From Dichomitus squalens LYAD-421 SS1 (taxonomy: Eukaryota > Basidiomycota > Agaricomycetes > Polyporales > Polyporaceae), in contig NW_006766889.1 of the NCBI RefSeq assembly GCF_000275845.1, forward strand, positions 198,805-262,804: a stretch of 64,000 bases of DNA, read 5' to 3'. The notes beneath the pieces are model-generated. The model did no database searches and was not told the origin of the DNA. It saw nothing but the letters and a program-made list of their open reading frames with translations. Every line of letters starts with the position of its first letter. The stretch's first letter is position 1. The translations under genes and the position numbers were made by a program. Positions 59,170 to 64,000 of the stretch are shown here, in pieces.

Positions 59170-61459
59170 ATGACGACCACACAATTTGACGGGATCTACC
59201 ACGGACTCTCCCCAGAAGTCGGCAGTATGTGTTCCTTGGGTGTGTGTGAGATCCCTGGGCTATGGGCTCAATCTCTTTTGCCTGGATAGAGTTCCGTATC
59301 GCGGTCAGCGGTATGGCGTGGAAGGCCGAGGAGGGGGACCAGATGGTTGCGATGCAGGCCTCGGACATCAAATGGGCACAGTGGATTCGCGTCGCGCGGA
59401 ACTACCAGCTCAGGGTGGGCTTGAAGGACCGTTCAAAAGAGACTTTCGACGGCTTTGTTCGCGAGGTGAGTCAGCTTGGCTTCCGAGCCTTGTTGTGGCG
59501 GATCATCTATTGTATCTCCTAGGACCACGACCGCCTCGCACATCTGCTCAAACAACACTTCAGCATCACACTTGAGACGAAGGAAGTGTCATTCAAGGGT
59601 TGGAACTGGGGCGTGACAGACTTCCAGGGTGCGTCCCCCGGCGACTATGTCCTAGCCACCTACCGACTTCGAATTTTAGGCCAAGAGCTTGCGTTCCTTG
59701 TGTCGAATAAGACCGCCTTTGAGCTCCCACTGACGCAAGTAGCTAACTCCAACATCGCTGGTCGTACCGAGGTATCTCTGGAATTTGCCACACAAAACCG
59801 GAAACCATCCAGAAATGCTCCCGATGAGATGGTCGAGATCCGCTTCTATGTCCCAGGCACTCAGACAAAGTCCCGTGGTTCCGACTCTGGCTCACAAAAG
59901 TCCGATGTGGAGGAAGATGGCGAGGAGATCAGTGCCGCACAAGCCTTCCATGACCTCGTAAAAGAGAAGGCCGAGCTCGGACAGGTCTCCGGTGACATCA
60001 TCCTCAGCTTCGACGAGGTCAACGTCCTCACGCCAAGAGGTCGATATGATGTCGATATGTATCCCGACTTTTTGCGCTTGCGCGGAAGAACGTACGACTA
60101 CAAGATTATATACAGCAGCATCTCCAAATTGTTCTTGCTTCCCAAGGACGACCTCCATGTTCTCTTCATCGTGAGTTGAGCCGCTATCCTACAAGGATCC
60201 TTCTTTATAACCACAACCTACAGCTCGGGCTCAGCATCCCCATACGTCAAGGTCAAACGAGATATCAATATCTTGTTATGCAATTCAATCGTGAGGAGGA
60301 GATCACTGCGGAGCTGAATATGGCGGAGTATGTACCTGTGACCCCCTTTTGGGGGCAAGCTCGCTGACTACGGCCAACAGGGAGGAGATCGCGAAGTACG
60401 ACAGACTGAAGAAGAACTACGAGGATCCCACCTACGAGGTCGTTTCTGGCGTCTTCCGCGCACTTTCCAAGAAGAAGATCATCGGCGCCGGCAACTTCCA
60501 AAGGTACGTCTCCTCCATTTCCTCCCCCTCGGGCGCACGCCGCTCACACCGCCTGCGCAACCCCAGCCGTGACGGCCACCCGTCCGTGAAGGCAAACCTC
60601 AAGGCTGTCCAAGGCGACCTCTTCCTGCTCGAGAAATACGTCTTCTTCGTCTCGAAGCAACCGACGCTCATCGAGCTCTCGGACATCCACCAGGTCGTGT
60701 TCTCTCGCCTCGGCACAAGCATGGGTGCAAACGCGGCGCGCACGTTTGACATGAAGATTGTCACTAAGAGCGGGTCCGACCTCACCTTCACGAGCGTCAA
60801 CAAGGAGGAGCACGAGGTCGTGAGCGCGTACCTCCAGGACAAGAAGGTGAAGACGAAGAACGAGATGATGGAGGGCGAGCTCGCGATTGGGGTCGATGAC
60901 GAGGACGAGGAGATGCAGAGCGTCGCGAGCTCGGGAGAAGAAGTGCCCAAGCCGCGGCGCGGGGGTGACGACGATGATAGCGAGGATGGTGAGTAGTTCG
61001 CACTGTCCTGGTGGACGACCCTTGTGCTCACTCCTGCCCGATCACTCAGACGAGGATTTCGAGGCGTCGGATTCTGATTCGGGTTCACCTACCGAGTCAG
61101 ACTCAGACTCGGAGGGCGGCCAGACTGCGTCGGACGCGAGCGGCGATCGCGACTTCCTACAGGCGGCCAAGGGCAAGGGCAAGGGGAAAGCGAAGGCGGC
61201 ACCTAAGAAGAAGGCCCCTGCGAAGAAGGGCAAGGCGAACGAAAGCGACGCGGAGGAGGACGAGGACAATCAACCGAAGAAGGCCGCATCGAAGCCGAAG
61301 GCTAAGCCGAAGCCGAAGACCAAGACCAAGGACGATGATGCAATGGACGTGGACGAGGATGAGAAGCCCAAGCCCAAGCCAAAACCCAAACCCAAGGCGA
61401 AGAAAGACGATGCGGAGGAGGGCCCGGCGAAGAAGAAGCTGAAGACAACCGCAGATTAA
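59170..61459 (+). CDS. POB3: FACT complex subunit Pob3 (SSRP1 homologue)
   Basis: Eight exons give 628 residues: 59170-59224, 59290-59465, 59523-59628, 59680-60170, 60224-60327, 60381-60503, 60567-60988 and 61050-61459. The N-terminal domain (FDGIYHG, GMAWK, WNWG) binds Spt16; the central tandem PH-like domain includes VEIRFYVPG, RGRYDVDMYPDFLRLRGRTYDYKI and FLLPKDD; the second PH part includes KANLKAVQGDLFLLEKYVFFV and FSRLGTS. FACT reorganises nucleosomes during transcription and replication. No HMG box is present, as expected for fungal Pob3, where Nhp6 supplies it. The acidic tail is followed here by an unusual Lys/Pro/Ala-rich extension of about 120 residues with KPKP repeats ending KKKLKTTAD. 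The gene is divergent from alpha-actinin with only 289 bases between start codons. Confidence 0.96.
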
Positions 61460-62690
61460 CCGACCCCTCGTCGCTTGTACCTCCCTGCGCCATGAACCGG
61501 TGGCTTTGTGCGAGTCGCTCCTCTGCCACACCGACTCGTGGTTTGTTGTTCACATCGCGCGGTGTGGATCGTCTCTTCTCCTGTCTCTTTAACTTACTCA
61601 CCGCTTGCACTCTTGCACCATTGTAAATTACCGTATTGTCGTCCATGCTATCTCAACGCCATCATCACGCGATTGCATTTCCCTTTAGTACTCAGTTCCT
61701 GCTTCCTGGTGCCGTTTACCTCTCATCTACCACGAAATCATGTGCAAGATGTAAAAGACATGCTGCGGACACTACTCAACAGGACACCCGCCAGGATTGC
61801 TCTCACATGCGTAGGAGCGACTTAGGCAGGTCGTTGGCACAAGGTAGGTCCTGAGCTACTCAGGCGAAACGTTGGAAGCACAGCTCGACATCGGAAACGA
61901 CACCAAGGATCGATGGTCGCTGGTTGAATTCAGAGGTCCCGGTCACCGGTCACCCGGTCACCGCGGGTCGCCCAGCTCTCTCCTGTCGTTTATCCTCCTC
62001 ATACCTGTCGAAACCCCACTCTTCGTCACCCCGTCCGGCGGGAGGCTTTCGCAATTCTCAAGCACCGGTTCTCATGACGTCGATACAGAGGTTGGCTCGA
62101 GCGTCGGTTCACCATATACTTCTGCTGTCGACCCTCGGTTCATGTTCATCCTGCTATCGAAATTCGCATGCCAAAGCTCGCTGACTTCCCTGGCCGAGAA
62201 GTCCTGCCCGTCGCAAATATCGCCCGCTCACATCTTAGTTTTTAGATGAAAAACGCCGTTTCCACCGCCAGCCTGAGGACTGTCCAATGTTGCTCCCGGT
62301 GAGGCCAGCAGGTCCCATCGTTATCTTCGTGCTGCAGGCAGGCTGCGACAAAACTGTGACCCAATTCCGCTTCCACTACAGGAGTCCCGTCGAGGTCCAC
62401 AGCATTTTGAACATGGTCCACGCCGTCTTTTGTCCTTCCGCGACACATGCAAAGAGTACGCGGGTGATAGTTTCCGTCTCCCCACATATCGGGCAGATCA
62501 CTCGGGTTTTCATCTCATCCGACATACTCTCCCGCTGCCAGCAATCATGTATCCCTTGTGAACACTAATCCAGAGAAAACATTGGACCTCCCTCGTGAAG
62601 AGTGAATCTTCTTCGTGAGTAAGGTCTATACTACCAAGTTTGTCGTTACAGCAGTATTGCGCTAAGTCATCGCTTGAAGTTTCGCGCCGG
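61460..62690. other. Intergenic stretch, 1.2 kb
   Basis: No gene recognised. A short cluster of GGTCAC words occurs near 61937-61965. The right part approaches the third repeat copy. Confidence 0.4.
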
Positions 62691-62699
62691 ACAGGCGGA

Positions 62700-64000
62700 G
62701 ATCGTCCAGGACCCTGGTCGGGCGTCGACTTCAGGGCGATTGGTCAGATCACACGCCTGCGAAGGCCACTGTGACTCGTCAGTGCGTTCTTCGCTACGAA
62801 GCTATACCGAACGTATTGCTCCAGTCATGAAGATGGCTCTAGGCAGAAGAGAAGCGCGCCAGTACTGGGCACATGGGGTATAACGAATATGTCAGTCTAT
62901 ATGCGCATGCTATATAACGAGAACGTAGGTCTCGTGGGATACACTATCTAGAAGCATGGAAACATAAGATACCACGGTACATCTAACTATATGAAGAACG
63001 TCAGCGGATAATTATACTCGTACAGTATTATGTAGGATCAAACTGAAGCCAAGAAACGAGACTCGAGATAAGCGGACCGATACGTAGATGGACGATGCTG
63101 GGCGAATAGACACATAGGGCCGAGTCATGGGGGGACATATGGGTATCGAGCGAGTCCAAACAAAAACGGGAACACAGATCCGGAGTATATGTAAGGGGAT
63201 ACAAGTCCATCGTATGAGGACGTCCACAGGGTATGTGGAAATGCGGCCAGGGATGCAAGTCTGGGTATACGGATGTAAATCCTGGGTGGATGCGACTGTA
63301 TGCGTGTACGCGAGCGGGTCCCCAAACGGGAACACAGATTCGAGGGTATAGGGATATAAGTCCGTCGCATAGGAGTTGACGTTGAATCCTGGATATAGGA
63401 GTTGAATCCTAGGTACGACGATATGTGTCCATGGGGTATGTGGAAATGCGGCCGAGAGAAGAACGCAGGCACCGAACCGGATGCATGGCTTTGTTGGGTA
63501 CAAGGCAAGGGAAACCCAGAACCAAGAGGTGATGTGCGGCAAGTGGCGGCGTCGGGTAAGGGCGTCGATGACGGGCCAGCTGAGGAGAGCAGTCGTTGTC
63601 GACTGTCGACTACTCTCCTCACCTAGCAATGGCCACCGAACGGCCCTCAGTAGGGGCCACAGACCAGCTGTCCTTGCCATCGAAGCTTCACTGGAGTAGG
63701 AGGCACCGCCCGAGCATGGCTGCGACCTGATCAGATCCGAACGCAGACAGGCGTCGTAGGAGGAAGCCCCCGGGTGTCGGCTACCCGGAGGTTCCAGGCG
63801 ACGCAGGTCTTGCCATTCGATACCTGTCCCAGGTTGCGGCAGCACGTCGACATCGTCCGCGGGCGTCGAGGCTGGGATAGCCTACGGGTCTAATACGAGG
63901 GAGGGGCCGAGTAGACTGTTGATCAGGAGGACGTCTCCTCCATCTTCGAGGAATAGATTGATCAGTGAACGCGCGCGAGACGAAGGATAATCCGACAAAC
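62700..64000 (-). repeat. Large repeat element, third copy (cut by window edge)
   Basis: From about 62890 to the window end this is nearly identical to 32180-33240 in the same orientation; it contains the same minisatellite (63180-63430, with an extra stretch of about 26 bases near 63380) and the same decayed paralogue end (stop near 63649). The flank 62780-62890 matches the right arm's outer flank (52530-52650, reverse complement) better than the left arm's. An intact repeat-protein gene may follow beyond the edge. Confidence 0.85.

Noticed and set aside
58881..59180. Extended alpha-actinin start at 59180
   Set aside because: The extra N-terminal frame overlaps the Pob3 start on the opposite strand and reads as low-complexity Pro/Arg sequence; MDAIYS at 58880 fits better.
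63012..63845. 277-codon minus-strand frame in the third repeat copy (and 32307-33098 in the left arm)
   Set aside because: Mostly minisatellite translation; the stretch over the decayed paralogue is in another frame, and the third copy and left arm are not open in a consistent way.

Overview
The window looks like nuclear DNA of an agaricomycete fungus, probably a Polyporales-type white-rot relative. It is GC-rich and packed with genes broken by many short GT-AG introns of about 50-60 bases. It carries agaricomycete-style families: DUF6534-like membrane proteins, a secreted GPI-type protein, and an FYRN/FYRC protein. There is no operon structure, no CRISPR array and no recognisable tRNA or rRNA. 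Exon joins given here were built by hand from splice signals, reading phase and family patterns; no database was searched.

Layout. 1-2178 (+): 3' part of an FYRN/FYRC nuclear protein. 5107-6975 (-): membrane protein with an SH3 domain. 9324-12925 (-): large Ser/Pro/Arg-rich protein. 14290-17722 (-): DUF6534-like membrane protein with a minisatellite and a false assembly duplication in an intron. 19821-21288 (+): secreted, probably GPI-anchored protein. 22463-25028 (+): pyruvate decarboxylase. 25500-29200: sparse region with a possible gene remnant, a second DUF6534-like gene or relic, and a damaged mitochondrial-type gene. 29758-31698 (-): HXXXD acyltransferase.

From about 31900 to 52810 the window is built around a large imperfect inverted repeat. 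The left arm is about 31900-36680 and the right arm about 47760-52810, with arms of about 4 kb once duplicated gap flanks are discounted. Each arm carries an intact three-exon gene (289/290 aa) with five tandem 12-residue acidic/proline repeats, a decayed paralogue of that gene, and degenerate minisatellites. A third copy begins near 62700 and runs off the right edge. The 11-kb spacer holds heme oxygenase (38135-39382), an SDR (39718-40581), a DCAF-like WD40 protein (41305-43499), a severin-type gelsolin protein (43845-45233) and an aldo-keto reductase (46121-47511).

Right of the repeat lie an RRT8/LDS-like membrane protein (52947-54361), cofilin (54996-55762), alpha-actinin (56130-58880) and, divergently, the FACT subunit Pob3 (59170-61459). 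Three actin regulators (severin, cofilin, alpha-actinin) thus sit within about 15 kb.

All three N runs are flanked by near-identical direct repeats, so each is probably an unmerged contig overlap and not missing sequence. The most distinctive findings are the inverted-repeat family with its unknown repeat-protein gene, and four genes that need micro-exons (3, 8, 10 and 15 nt) to read correctly.
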